Of a DNA stretch of 64,000 nt, positions 1-12,356 are shown piece by piece. The notes beneath the pieces were generated by a model, which was not told the origin of the DNA, ran no database searches, and saw only the letters and a program-made list of their open reading frames with translations. How positions within the stretch are numbered: position 1 is the stretch's first letter; each line of letters starts with the position of its first letter. This DNA comes from Polytrichum commune. Its lineage: Eukaryota; Streptophyta; Polytrichopsida; Polytrichales; Polytrichaceae. The stretch is taken from assembly GCA_950295325.1 (NCBI GenBank), contig OX485805.1:49376758-49440757 (forward strand), written 5' to 3'. Both the position numbers and the translations under genes were made by a program.

Positions 1-1057
1 AGCACATTTGGTTTGAGATGTTGTCCAAACTACTAAAGATGGGTGATAATTGGGTGATAATTACAACATACAACTCCCAAGGGCAAGAAAACTTGCCTCC
101 TTTGTTAAACTCTCAACCTTTAATATCCCTAAGGTTTTGTGTATCTTCAAGATCGATTATACAATGATTTATATATATAATCATTTTATGGGCAAATCGA
201 GAATTTTTTTTCTCAATGAGACTGTTGTTTGGAGAAACACTATTTGAGGATTGGAAGCCAATAGTTTTCATGAATATAGCGATTATGTTGGGATAACTGG
301 TCACCGATTGGGAGGTTAGTCATGAGCTCAAAGAAGACACTCTACACATAGGATCATAATCTTTCATGCATTTTAGATAAGTCATTAGTCTTCATAAGAT
401 GAACATATCTATAAAATATATAGGCAAAGTAAATGTCATCTTCATCTTATGAAGATCTTTCTAAAGTTTTTGAGGAGGAGGCTTATATGCTTTTGTTGCT
501 TTTGAAAATGCTTACATGAAACTTATGACCTTGTATAGAAGGTAAAATTGTATGTATGTGGCCTTCAACTTTGTGTCAGCAATTTTGCTTCATGAATGTT
601 CATAAAGCAAGCTTGCAAATCTAATTTTGTAACTAATCAACATTCACACTTATGTGGCAACATTCATTCATGTTTTTGACCTACCAATTCATAACTTCCA
701 TAGGGGAGAACAAGCTAACATGTAGGGTTTCCATTGGATATGGAGAAGAGATCTTGTACATTCTTGCCTACTTCCAAGATCTCATGCCTTCCAATACATG
801 TCTAAGGTGCCCTAGGCTAGACACCCACCTCTTTGAACACATGGCCTTGGTAAACTAATTTAGGGCTTTTAATGCTAATGACGGGGTCACATATTCTAAA
901 AAGAAAAATTAGGCTTTAATATAAGTGATTGTGTTTTTAGCTTGGGTGATGTTGGTGGGAAGGCTAGGTCAAGAAGGTGGGCATCTAGCCCTAGCCATCT
1001 AGGTTCCTTTTGTATAATAAGCCAATATATAGTTTGCAAAGAAGAACCATGAAATCT

Positions 1058-1228
1058 CATAACATTATTCAAATCCATAACAATGTTATGTGGGAATGAC
1101 AATATTCTATAGAATATTCCCAGGTATGTGGTATATATTCTCATATTGAATGTGGGAAATACATGGGAATATTCCGTGGAATATTTTCATTCCCATATAA
1201 CATTGTTATGAATCTGAATAATATTATG
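1058..1228. mobile_element. Foldback/MITE-like element with ~70-bp inverted arms
   Basis: The left arm (1058-1128) and the right arm (1157-1228) are imperfect reverse complements over about 70 bp, leaving a short centre. Both outer ends read CATAA(C/T)ATTATTCA toward the middle. No coding capacity. A fragment of the same family lies near 25964-26003. The target-site duplication is unclear, so the superfamily is not assigned. Confidence 0.6.
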
Positions 1229-1378
1229 CTCATACATGGATTCTTCTTGTATATTGTTTAATGCCATCACAACTGAGATGACTCGTTGACTTTAAACAAA
1301 TGATGAGCCTAGTATTCCAATAATGAAAATGATTCTAGGTAGATGACAAGGAGGAACCTGATATATATACATATATCT

Positions 1379-1379
<1 letters not shown>

Positions 1380-1424
<45 letters not shown>

Positions 1425-1426
1425 GG
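1380..1426. repeat. (AC)n-(AT)n microsatellite
   Basis: An uninterrupted AC dinucleotide run passes directly into AT repeats. Nothing else is supported here. Confidence 0.9.
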
Positions 1427-1439
1427 TAGAACCCTCTCC

Positions 1440-2429
1440 TGCTTGCCCGCAACCTAGTAACTTACCTAAGTTACCTCAAGAAATAGGTTGCCCGTGACTT
1501 CAGTTTTAACTTATTTACACACCTGGTGCAATATGTAACTTACGACCCAAAGAATCCCCGGGTCGATGTGAACGTGCCCTAGGGTTAGTGGAACAGGAGA
1601 TCGCCCGAAGTTATGACGGGTGCACGGCGTAAACTACACGTCACCACTGTGTAATATTTGCCCGCGGGACCATTATGGGATTTCTTGGCTATGGCCTCCC
1701 CAGGGTTTCGTGCTCCCTGCGGCTATGGCGTGCTCAGCGTTGCTGTTTCGCTTAAATCAAATTCTTCTAAGTCAGCCTTCGTGGACTAGAGGCCGAAAAT
1801 TTGACATAACAGAAGCCGCAGTTTCGTGGATAATTTTTGAATAATTTTGGGAATTTTAATTACCGCAGAAATGGCAGTAAAAATGCTGGCTATGGTGGAC
1901 TCATGAGTCTGGTGTCCACTCTCTTGCAATTAAGTTAGCGATTTCTGTAGCCTCTGTGAAGCGGACGAGAGTTTGATTTGTAAAAGAGAAATCATGAATA
2001 TTTTCTGGTGTAATTTGCGGAAATGGCTGTGATTATTATGTTGGCTATGGTGGTCTTGGCCAGTGATTGCAATGGACAATTTCGCGATGAGAGAATCTGA
2101 TTATGTAGTAGAAGAAGAACTGTGAATTTTTTTGGAGTAAGTTAATTTCGTTGTCACAGCGCGGAAATGGTAGTGATGCTGCTGCTTTTGGTAGATTTTA
2201 ATTAGGTTATGGTCTACGTGGCGTTGTTGTTTATGTGCGACATTGGAGAGGAATAGGTCTTCAGAAACCCTTGCAAACCCTTGCATAAATCAAGAAGTGT
2301 TTCAAATTCTGGAAAGATCAAAACAGTTCTCGAGTTTTTTTAAAACTGGCTGATGGTCTGATGGACTCAGCGTTGAAGGGAGGGATCTTTTACTCGTATT
2401 TTTCTTTCGGCAGTTCTTCTGTGTGGCAG
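1440..2429. other. Gene-poor stretch upstream of the coilin-like gene
   Basis: No convincing coding exon is visible. The stretch is less AT-rich than its surroundings and includes CCTAGGGTTAG at about 1577-1587, resembling the plant telo-box (AAACCCTA type) found in promoters. It may hold the promoter and 5' untranslated region of the gene starting at 2668, but no TATA box can be assigned with confidence. Confidence 0.3.
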
Positions 2430-2520
2430 TACCGAGGAGGAGAAATCTGCCATAGATAATCTGGAAATTGTGGAAAGCAGGTTGGAGAAGCTAGTGGCGA
2501 TGGAGTTGAAGGAGGAGTAG
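2430..2520 (+). CDS. Possible terminal exon encoding a short coiled coil
   Basis: After a CAG acceptor at 2427-2429 a frame stays open for about 30 codons to a TAG at 2518-2520. The peptide is acidic and heptad-like (SAIDNLEIVESRLEKLV...), as in the last exon of a coiled-coil protein. No upstream exon was found and the family is not recognised. It could be a fragment, an upstream exon of the next transcript, or chance. Confidence 0.25.
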
Positions 2521-2667
2521 GAAGATGATCTTTAATTTTTCTATCCACATAAGGAAGGATTTCTTTTGGTCATGGCCTTTAGTAAGATATTATTGAGGCC
2601 TAACGAGATATAAGTTAGGATGAGGAGTTCAATGAATGCAGAGAAGCGTTATTATTCCGAATGATAA

Positions 2668-5600
2668 ATGGCGTCCAAGAAAGGAATTAGAATTCGGCTG
2701 TGCTTTGAGGAAGGCATGCTGAACGAGGCGCAGTTAGAGCAAGGGTTAAGCAAGTCGTGGTACCTTGTCAATGCTCAAATTCTCACTATCGGCCAGCTCT
2801 CATTCCGAATCACTGTCGACTTCCACCTCGCAAAGACTTGTCCCAATGGCGTCACCCTGGAGGTTAGAAAGCTTCTCACATTAGTTAGGTAGTCGAATTC
2901 CAGAAAACACATGTGAATGAAGTTAACAATGATCATTCAATCCTGAGTGAGGAGGGCTTGCTTTAGTTCCTGCAAATTGCTTTGGAAGTCGGGAAGTCAG
3001 CATTGCTGTTGTGATCATTATTACCTGGGGGACTGGAACATGAAGAATGGTTTAGGTCACGGTTAGGGTATCTCAATCTGAAGATGAGAGCTGCACTGAA
3101 GAGCTTAAAACAGTGACAACGAATTGCTGTTTACACTCTGTTTCGAGTTCAAAGACTGACTGAAATGGACGTGGTTTCAAGCAGTGTTGGACGGTATTGT
3201 CTTTTTTATATCACTACGGTAATTATAATGAGGATTTCACATGTTTTGATATCAGTGGGGTATGGGTATTTGAGGATATTTTTGTTTTCAATACCATTCA
3301 GATCTATATATACCATGCAAGAACCTTCATGCCGAGGCAAAATCGCCCTAGTATCAATATAATTTAGCATGGTATTCACCCAAATAATAACCTCGGTATA
3401 CAAAGATTTTCTCACCAAATATCAACATTTGACTGGTATCAAACTTTTGGTACCAGTCGGGTGTGTTCTTTGATACCATTATTGACGTTGATTATTGATA
3501 CCATGCATTCACCTAGATACCGGTCCAACATTGGTTTGAAGCTGCAAACTGCTACTCCGGTGTGCAATTTTATTACGCAGTAGAAAACATGCATTACATT
3601 TGACTGTTTATGAGAAGTCCAAGTATGATTCAGCAGAAATTTGGTGACAATGCAGATTGTGTTTTGAATTACTGTTGTTTTATTACATTTTCCCTTTAAC
3701 CTCATTCCTATAAGCCTTTGAATGAAAATTTTCAAGAGCTACTCTACCTAGAGTTAAACTAAGAGTTCTCTTTGATACCATGGCCCTGTATGTTCTGACC
3801 AATTTCCAAGGTCGTTGTGTAGAATTAGACATGCATGCAGCCTCTGTTGATGAGTACTGGTTGACATATTGTATTGATCTTTCAGATGTCTGGATTTGCT
3901 CTACCTCCAAGCCAACCTACCAGCCTCCTTCAAGATACTGAACTTGTCAGGTTTGTCTTATTCAATTTTTATTGCTTAATCATCACATTGCTTATGTGAT
4001 GGTTATGATTACAGGCGAATGTATGTAGATGTGGATGAATCACAGCTCAAAGATAAAGTTTCTTTGCTCCCTTTTGTTAATGTCCTCTTGACTAAGGCAC
4101 TCAGGGTTCTGTGACTTGGTCCTTTTTGTAGTGGTCTATGTTCTGCTTGAAATGATCTCAGTACCAGGCGAAGAATCATATGAGACCTTTCCTATGTGAT
4201 ACGTCATCCATCTGTGTCTCTTCATTGTTTGTCATATACTTAAACCCAGTTTTCCAATTCCTTAATGCAGTGTTAAGCGGAAAATACGGTTAACAGCAGA
4301 TGAAGTGACTGCTGTTTCTGCTGCTGGTACTATTGGGGCTACAAGTACGAAGAACACAGAATGTAGCGAAAAAGTCCTGGGTGCTCGCTATGGTGGGGAG
4401 GAGATCCGCCCAGTTGATGCATTTGAACTAGAGGCACAGGCTCGCCAAAGTGGAACTCTGGAGAAGGGAGCAGTTAGAAGTAGAGCAAAGGCCGTAGAAA
4501 TTGGACTTCAACTTTTGAGGACAAAAGAGACTGTGAGGAGGCGGAAGAGGACGTGCGATGGTGATGTTCCTATGTAAGTGCTGTGCACTTAGCACTTGTT
4601 TATAAATCTCTTGCATCCTGCATGAAGTCATCAGATTAAGATTCAAACTGAGTATTTCTGCTTGCTTTCTCCATGTTAAATGTGATCTAAATTACTCGAA
4701 CAACGCTGGTAGTAACAATGGCAGTAGCATTGCCGCAGACATGGTGAAGAGATTGCCACTGGGAAAGCAAATGACTTGGATACTGATGAGACGACAGATG
4801 CAGCTAAAGATGCAGCTGACAGAAGCGTTCATGGTGGTGATGTAAACAAGCTGGCTGATCTGTCTGAGAATCATGAAAAGGCAGTTCTAGTTGGTGAGGC
4901 TGAAAAGATTAGTACAGTGACAGGTGAGGAAGAGGAGGAAATAGAAAACTCAGACGATGACAAGGATGAACCAAGTGGTTTGGTGGAAAGTCCTGATGTT
5001 AACCAGTCCATTCTTTCTGTACCTCTGGCTTCGGAGGCCAAACCAGTTCAGGATCAGTAAGTCTTACTCTCCTACGTTTTGCAAATGCTTATTATGACTC
5101 ATTGGAGCTTGGTGATGTTCTATTTAAGCCCAGGACATTGTTGTGTTGTCGGTTTAGCAAAGCAACATGCCTCAGAACTGGTCATGCAATTTCTGCAGAG
5201 TACATCATAATTTTTCTGACTTAGTTTCTTGGGTGGTACTCAAATTTGCAGGTATTTGCATCAGCAGAACATTCTTGACAGCGAAAATGGAGAGAGTCCA
5301 GTTCGCAGGCAATTGAAGGAAAATCCTAGTGAGAGAAATGAAACTTGGTGTAAAAACCGTTTTGACCTATGGAGAAAGCAACAAGGTATAGATACAAGCA
5401 AAAGTCTTGAGGAGTTGCCCTATGAGGAGTTAGGCACCTTACTCAGCAAGTTCTTCCTCATGATATTCAAAGACAATGGTGAAAGATATCCTTCAGCCAG
5501 GTACTTTTTCTCTGGAACCTGATTTGTCTATAAGTTTTTGATGCTGCATCCTTGTAATATATGGAAAAGTATTTCAAGTTAATTTTGGCAGCAGCTTATA

Positions 5601-7237
5601 GTGCTTGATGCATCCATATTACAATAGAAATTATCGTCACAGAAAGTTGGGAAAGTGCTTCTGCAATATCCTTTCATTTATCCATCCTAATGCCTTGACA
5701 TTGCAATGACATTACAGCTTGATGAATTTGTATATGAGTTTCAACCGGATGATTGTTAAGGCCCAGCAAGAAAGAATCAAAAGGACAGGCATTGAGGAGG
5801 AATTATTCAAAATTCAAACACATCCATGTTTTCAGAAGGCTGGTCAATCTTGTCACAAGGCCATGGAATTGTCACGTTATTCTGGTGTTAACAAGAAACG
5901 CAAGAAGGCTGCTTGTATATCCTTGGAAGTGGAGAAACTTATTCTTTCGCACCCAGAGCATCAGGCTACCTTTCCCACCGGTGTGCAAAAGCGATTGGCC
6001 TACTACTTGTGGACTGTATTTCTCATTCGGGGAAATGAAGAGATGTGGAACTTGAAGTTTCATGACTTCAGTGTCCTTGTTGATGAAAAAGGATCCGAGT
6101 TTCTTCAGTAAGTCTTTCTTAGGTTCACTGTGTCTGCTCTTCATCTGTACAAAAGGCAACAATAAGGATCAACTGTGTTGTAGAGCAATGGCACTGATGA
6201 TTAACTAGGAGTATTTGTTTTCTCTGGAAGCGTTCTTTTCTGTTGACATCATAAGCGTGCATGTCCAGGTTGATACCCCTACTGTCCTTGATGATAATTC
6301 AACTTTGCCCTGCGGAAGGGATTTCGTAGTAAAAAGTTGAAAAATATTGATGGTCAACATGTGTGACATATAATTTTTTAAATCAAAGGCTTTTATTTCT
6401 CTCTGATAATTGTAATTACATCAACATCAAAATATTCTCATGTTTGTCCCTTTGTTGAGGACTCAAATCATGTTGTTCTTGAGGCTGGATGTCAATCTCT
6501 TTTACTCTTGCAGGAGAGGTCTTGTCTATCAATGTTCTCCTCTACTTAGGAGGGTTAGCGAGACTTGGAAAACTATGTTCCTGATGCTATTGCCATACTC
6601 TATGAGGGCAGGCTGGACATGCAAACCAGAGATGAATATTTTTACTCCTCATTTTGTAACTGCACATCTGGATGTTGAAAGATCTTCTAGAACAAAAGCA
6701 GCTACTTGTTATCTGACCTTATTTGGAAATGCATGTAGGTACAATCCAAGGGCCAAGAAAAGTTACAAGGTTATCATTACACAAGCCCAAGACAAAGTAT
6801 TGCAGCCACCTTCTGTATCATATGAAGCTGATGTTCTGCAGACATTCAAGGTTCTGTCACGGCATATGCCACCAAATTCTGGGGATGGTCACTTGTTCCT
6901 TTCGCCTATCAGGGATTCAAGGACTGTGGTAAGCTGTTTCTCATTGTTCTAGTGTATTTGGTAGTTGTAGAGGTCAAAATGTATGTTGCAGGCATTTTGT
7001 TGTCTTCCTCTGAGTCCATATAATAACATATATTTGATGGCAAGTGACTAGAAGGTGATCAAATTTCCTACTGGGAAATCAGCTGATGATGTCTATATTG
7101 ACCAGGTGTGGTTCAAACAAGGAATCAATGTTTCTAAAGGAATGATTCGTTTGTGGATGAACACCATGACTGAGGTGGTGGGTGCTGATGGGGAGTTCAC
7201 AAGCAAGAGTAGACGTGTTCTTGTCGCTGCCCAGTAG
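2668..7237 (+). CDS. Coilin N-terminal domain joined to a Crypton/DUF3504-like tyrosine-recombinase domain
   Basis: Eight exons give a 706-aa protein: 2668-2862, 3886-3950, 4271-4573, 4739-5056, 5252-5500, 5718-6107, 6514-6928 and 7052-7237; all junctions are GT-AG with matching phase. Residues 1-~100 look like the plant coilin self-association domain (IRIRLCFEE..., GLSKSW, CPNGV, GFALPP, DTELVSVKRK). Coilin scaffolds Cajal bodies in the nucleus. Residues ~100-290 are a basic patch (RRRKR) followed by an acidic, Glu/Asp-rich linker. From about residue 310 the sequence follows the Crypton-derived domain of ZMYM2/QRICH1: an N-terminal SAM-like part (WCKNRFDLW, ERYPSASLMNLY), a first-arginine motif (LIRGNEEM), a FLSP segment, VWFKQG, then FTSKSRR. 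The usual HxxR histidine appears to be Lys and the protein stops before a catalytic Tyr, so recombination activity is unlikely. Coilin's C-terminal Tudor-like domain is not seen. The start is the first ATG before the coilin motif. The main alternative is two genes mis-joined at 4573/4739. Confidence 0.65.
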
Positions 7238-9184
7238 CATCTTCATCACATCTGCAAAATTCACAGAAGCCCTGTCTAGGTAATTAGTACATGCATTTAA
7301 TTTGCAGGTTCAAGAGCCTGAACTTGAGAACCACTTCTGTCATAGTTGTAAATGTCGTCCCATGCTGCGACCACAATCAGCATGCAACTTGCTTCATCAT
7401 TGACCATTGCCAAATCATGTGTATAGAAACAGTTTTTGATGAACTGATCCTTGATGAATTTAAGTCATTGTTCATAGAAACATGTAGTTTTGATGTATCA
7501 TATAATGAGAACATATCTCTCTTTTTGAGTATTGGCCATCAGAAATTATGCAGAGTTGACTAACTATTATGAATGTTCTCAGCGTGTATAACTTTTCTCA
7601 ACCCTATTTGCAGGTAAGATTCTGTGATGAGTTTGCTAATTTTCTTGCAGTAACGTCTCTTGGTGGGATTTTTTGAGTCTCCATTGCTTGAGTGGAGAAA
7701 GGAAAGCCCCATTAGGGCTCCTGAAGTCACAATGACCTCTTCTGATCCAACTCTGGTTTTTACAATGCAGTTATGTTATCAAAGCTCATCAGTAATATTG
7801 TAATGCTTGGGGATTGGACGATAGTACTTAAGGCTGTGACATACGAATTTATACATTTTCAGGATAACAGTAACCAGTCGTAGATGTAAATTCAGGACTT
7901 TGAGTTTTTTGAGCCTTGAGACTATTCCTGGTGATAATTTGCTGGATGAGTCTTAAGTTGAACTTCTAGAGTTGAGAGAACATCTAATTAGAGGCTTAAT
8001 GTTTCTAGGGTGCAATACATCAAGTTAATTCTTGACTCATATTTTGATTCAAAATTCATTTCATGCTGAGTAGTATTTTGCGTTGGAGGAAAGATTCAAT
8101 TGGGGAGAGAGAGTGGGACATGTAGGGGATCAAAAGGTCCTTTAACCCTTAAATTCCTACTATATTCTCTACCTGGTTTTGGCTGATTTCCCACATTATC
8201 AGATGCAACAATTTGTGACCCTCGATCTAGGAATCACAGAGTACATACAATCGTATAGTTGTGTTGTTCATAAAGTCTAGACTTCACAAATAAACAAATT
8301 GGATTGTTGATGTGGAGGTGACATGTACATTATAGTGGAAAAGTGAATGAAGTGAAGACATGTTATTTTTTTTGAGAAGTCCGATAGGAGATGAGTTCCA
8401 GATGACATAAGAGTAGGCTCAATGGATAGAGGGCTCAAAAACCTAACACATACACTCTATAGGACTCACAAGTGACATGAGCTTTGTTTGTTGGGGGAGA
8501 TTGTATAATGCCACATACAAAAGAGAGAGGTCTTCAAGGGCTCCCTGTTTTCCTTAGTATTTCTGTGATGTTGAAATGGAGATCCCACTGGTAGATATTG
8601 GGATAATATTCTATCAATGATGCATGCCATTTTCCAGACTGTTCAATGCTCATCCAAGTGAGGTATGTCCAGATTTCTAAACTTGCTTCATGGAGAACGA
8701 TGGGATCCTTGCAATGGAAAACAATGACAATCCCCGTTTCAAAACACATGTTCTTGAAGTTTCAAATTGCACTGAATTCTAAAGCTGTTTTGTTGTATAA
8801 ATGCACCAATGAGATCACCGCATCCTATTCAAGTTGCATAAGATTTTAAAATGTTTTGTAATGCTTCTCACAGCGGGATGAACCAAGGAGTTTGGTCCAT
8901 CTTTGAGAGAATTTTCAGAGCCTAATGTTGATACCTACATTCAAATGAGATGAACAGTCTCAGATGTACGATGGTGCTACACAACAATCCATGACCATCT
9001 ATGCAACTGAGCATGAAAATCCAATGTTTATCATGGGTTTGTCATTGAGTTCACGATTAACCCTGTAACAATGGAAGAGCACACAGAGTTCAACTGACAT
9101 AAAGCACTGAATTATGTGCCAAATTCATGACCATCTGAATAGCTTCAACCAAAAATTGTTTGCTGGTCATGCAAAATCAACTAC
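7238..9184. other. Intergenic, nothing recognised
   Basis: AT-rich sequence without a convincing exon, RNA gene or bounded repeat. Short open frames are scattered and lack family signatures or codon structure. The first few hundred bases may be the 3' untranslated region of the preceding gene. Confidence 0.5.
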
Positions 9185-9400
9185 ACTAAACATGCTATTT
9201 AGTGTCACCAATTCTAATTGTCTTGCTCAATACTAACTGTAAACTGCGGTATAGTGTCACCAACACTAAATGTTATCCCAACATTATTTGTCATTCCTTT
9301 TAAATTTTTTGGGGGATTATAGATTTACAGTGTTGCGATTACTGTCATTTACCAAGTGATTTTTCATCCAAAGTTTAATCATCCATGTCAATATTTCATC
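9185..9400 (-). repeat. Dispersed repeat, inverted partner at 14745-14975
   Basis: The reverse complement aligns with 14745-14975 over about 200 bp, including shared stretches around GGAATGACAAATAATG and CATTTAGTGTTGGT. It is non-coding. Element ends are not defined. Confidence 0.6.
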
Positions 9401-9764
9401 GCAAGATGCTGACAAGAGAAGGTAGGCTTTTGGCCAATGGCTGAACTCATCCATCATCCATGACAATATTTGTAAACTATTCATAAGAAGTATCATCCCA
9501 AAAATTACCATAGTGACATCAAGTACCATATGAAACAAAAAAAACATTAATGAGGATCACAATAGAATGCCGTGTCCCATGTTTTTAACTCTTGATTAAA
9601 CCCTCACCATTAAGGGTTTTTTCCATCAAAGTAAAGGGCAACATAAAATGAAGGTTGCAAGATTCATTGTGGAATGTCCAGAAACAAAACTGTAAACACA
9701 AAGCCATAATAGCACCTCCATATAGTTGATTTTTTAAATTTAGGGACATGAGCTCCATGTCAAG

Positions 9765-10640
9765 TTAAAGTCATGATGTCATCTCCACAGCATCACATGA
9801 ACCACACATTTGACCTCAATAAACTTCATTAGCAATGTGGATATAGCCATTCAAATGAAATAAAATAAAAAATAGCACATATGTGGGTCACCACTACAGT
9901 TATAGTAGAAGCCTATGGATTTACATTAATTTGAATACATTTAAACAGCATTTGTGTGGGTTTGTAAAATGTAGGGTTTTAATATTACCTAAAATTTCAC
10001 ATTAATGTGACTTCCACTTTGAGGAATAATACACATTTAAGGTTTGTGGCTTTATTGTGGGCACTTTCAACTCTACATGACAATTCTACATATGATTTTC
10101 CATGGGAAATTTTCAAGGAATTTGTTTCATTTGATTAACAGTGAAGAATAACGTAAAATTGGCAGTTCAGATCTCAAAAATTGGAGTTGAGATGCAAAAG
10201 TTATAAGTTGTCAATTTGGCGATTTTCTTTCTCTTTGAGTCATTGATAACATAGGCCCTCCGAATTGTGTTAACTATTGAGCCTAGAATGGTGTCCATGA
10301 TTTGAACACACAACCCAAGCTCACCGTGACACGTGTCCTTTTGATAATGTTCTTAACTGCAACTCTTGCTATATACCACTCAAATATAGGTTTCTTAGTA
10401 CAAGTGACCACATAAGGCTCACATACCTTATTTGGACTCTACAAATTTTTTAAAATTTTTAAAATTTTTTTTGTAGTATTTGGGTTCTACTCTGTACTCA
10501 TAAAGTGACTTAAACGCTTAGTAATGTTGAGAGATTCATTTCTCCAAGCATCCGAATGTTAGCCGACTGAACAACCACTAAATGTCGAGTACTATTATGC
10601 TCGCATGTCATATGTGGGCTTTTTACATTATTTGGGCTCT
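9765..10640 (+). repeat. Dispersed ~0.85-kb repeat (copy 1)
   Basis: Colinear with 24505-25180 and, for its first part, with 36105-36240. Shared landmarks are CATCACATGAACCACACATT, TTCATTAGCAATGTGG and a 3' part rich in TTTGGGCTCTAC. No open frame is shared between copies, so this is a non-coding or non-autonomous element. Confidence 0.65.
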
Positions 10641-10647
10641 ACTCTAC

Positions 10648-10855
10648 CAATGAATGAAGGAAACCGACCACTGGTTACAAATGAACCGGTTGAAGTTCAA
10701 GACTCCAGGAAAGTTACCCATCATTTTAAAGGGGATTCAGGTAATATACCGCGAACTAATAAAAAAATACCGAAAGATGTCCACATGGATTTAGTTGGAC
10801 TTGTAAAAACACTAGGATCTTGACCAATTGTGCCCAAAAACCTCCCTAAACAATC
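10648..10855. mobile_element. hAT-type MITE with perfect 8-bp target duplication
   Basis: A 208-bp element flanked by the identical octamer TACTCTAC at 10640-10647 and 10856-10863. The ends resemble the family consensus CAGTGATCGGGGAGA, although this copy is diverged at both termini. The interior carries the family marker AACCGGTT-rich segments. An 8-bp target duplication with CA(G/A)TG termini fits the hAT superfamily. Non-coding. Confidence 0.7.
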
Positions 10856-11809
10856 TACTCTACACTATTTGGGCTCTGACATGAGTACGAGTGCCCGGGA
10901 CAACCCTATCTCAGTTAACACTTTTGGTGGTAAAACAAGTTTGGAGGGGATGGCAACTAAAGGTGAGATTCCATGTAGGCTGCTCGTCGACTAGATATTA
11001 AAAACTAGTGGGTCGGAGGTGTTCGCATGTAGTTAAGCACAAGCGATCATCCAACCACATTATGACGGTTCCCTAAAAGCTGGAAGATCTCTAACACAGC
11101 TCTCTAGACTTTCATGTGTCTGCAAAAAAATCTTCAACCTACAAGTGCCGGTCATGGAAGTATTGAAGACCGGTTTAGAAGGTAACCATTGACACTTGAG
11201 TGCGCTTGTGGCATCAAGTTCTGCCTTTTACCTTGAGTTATGTTTGTGATCTTCTGTTTGTGCATGCTCAAAGATCACGTGTCTTGTGTGCGAGAATGTT
11301 TGTGTAGGTTGCCAACAAGCATTGCTGTTCAAATGATTGCTTCTTTTTCCCCTCACCATGGTTCCAGATCTGGATCTGAATAGTTTGGAGGAGATAGATT
11401 TATCCAATCTTCACACAATCAGGGTTTATGCACAAACCAATTGGAGTCTTCACAAGTGCATCATTTTGCAAGATGCCAAGCGTCGAGATCATGACCACCG
11501 AGCTAATGGCGGGGCTTATGAGGCAATGCGGAAGGGAGTAGATAGATGGACCCTCATTGAAGACATGCTTTGGGAGGAAGGTGTGCACAGGAGCGCACAA
11601 TAATGCAAGGTTGAGTGGGAGAAACTGACTGCAGAATTCGATAAAGTCTTCGATTTTGAGACGAACGTACCATCGGGGCGATACACATACTGGCAGATGC
11701 CAAATACTGGACGAAGAGATGCCAAGATGCCTCCCAATTTCCACAGATCGCTCTATGATGCTCTCATGCAATGGTATGGTAGAATGCGAGCAGTGAATCC
11801 AGGGAATTG

Positions 11810-12128
11810 GATATTGGATTCCGGAATTCCAGAGTCTTATTCACCTGGTTTGTTTCTAGAACCCACTTCAATGTGGTTGCGTCTCTGTTTGAACACTTGT
11901 TGTTGCAATGTGCGGGGAGAACCGACCGCTAGTTACAGATGAACCGGTTGAGTTTGAGAAATAACCGGTTGAAGTTCAAGACTGCAGGAACATTAGCGAT
12001 CATTTTAGAGGAATCTATGGAATATGTTGATATTGGATTTCGGAATTCCAGAGTCTTCTTCACCTGGTTTGTTTCTAAAACCCACTTCAATTTGGTTGCG
12101 TTTCTATCTGAACACTTGTTGTTGCAAT
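11810..12128. repeat. 219-bp-period tandem duplication
   Basis: The block beginning GATATTGGATTCCGG at 11810 recurs at 12029 (GATATTGGATTTCGG) with about 90% identity. The repeated unit holds the end of the trihelix exon and the left half of a hAT MITE, so MITE insertion preceded the duplication. Confidence 0.75.
11906..12020. mobile_element. Truncated hAT-type MITE (left half)
   Basis: Starts CAATGTGCGGGGAGAACC and carries the AACCGGTT-rich interior, but stops where the 219-bp tandem duplication begins its second unit. Same family as 10648-10855. Confidence 0.6.
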
Positions 12129-12356
12129 GAACGGGCCGGGGAGAACCGACCTCTGGTTACAGATGAACCGGTTGAGGGTGAGAAATAACCGGTTGACGTT
12201 CAAGGTTGCAGGAATATTACCAATCATTTTAGAGGAACATATGGATTATACCTCAAATTAAGAAAGAAAACGCGAAAGATCACAACCTGTAACCGGTTGG
12301 ACTTGGAAACACTAGGATTTTCACCGATTCTGTTCAAAAAAACTCCCCAGACACTG
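12125..12356. mobile_element. hAT-type MITE, full length
   Basis: Left end CAATGAACGGGCCGGGGAGA, right end CTCCCCAGACACTG. The interior matches the 35770-36000 copy in the opposite orientation. The flanking octamers do not match, probably because the locus was rearranged by the tandem duplication. It sits in the intron of the trihelix pseudogene. Confidence 0.6.

Noticed and set aside
4015-4057. Possible extra coilin exon
   Set aside because: It has an acceptor and a donor-like GT, but its end phase does not fit the next exon, whereas 3950 joins 4271 directly in phase and restores the coilin motif.
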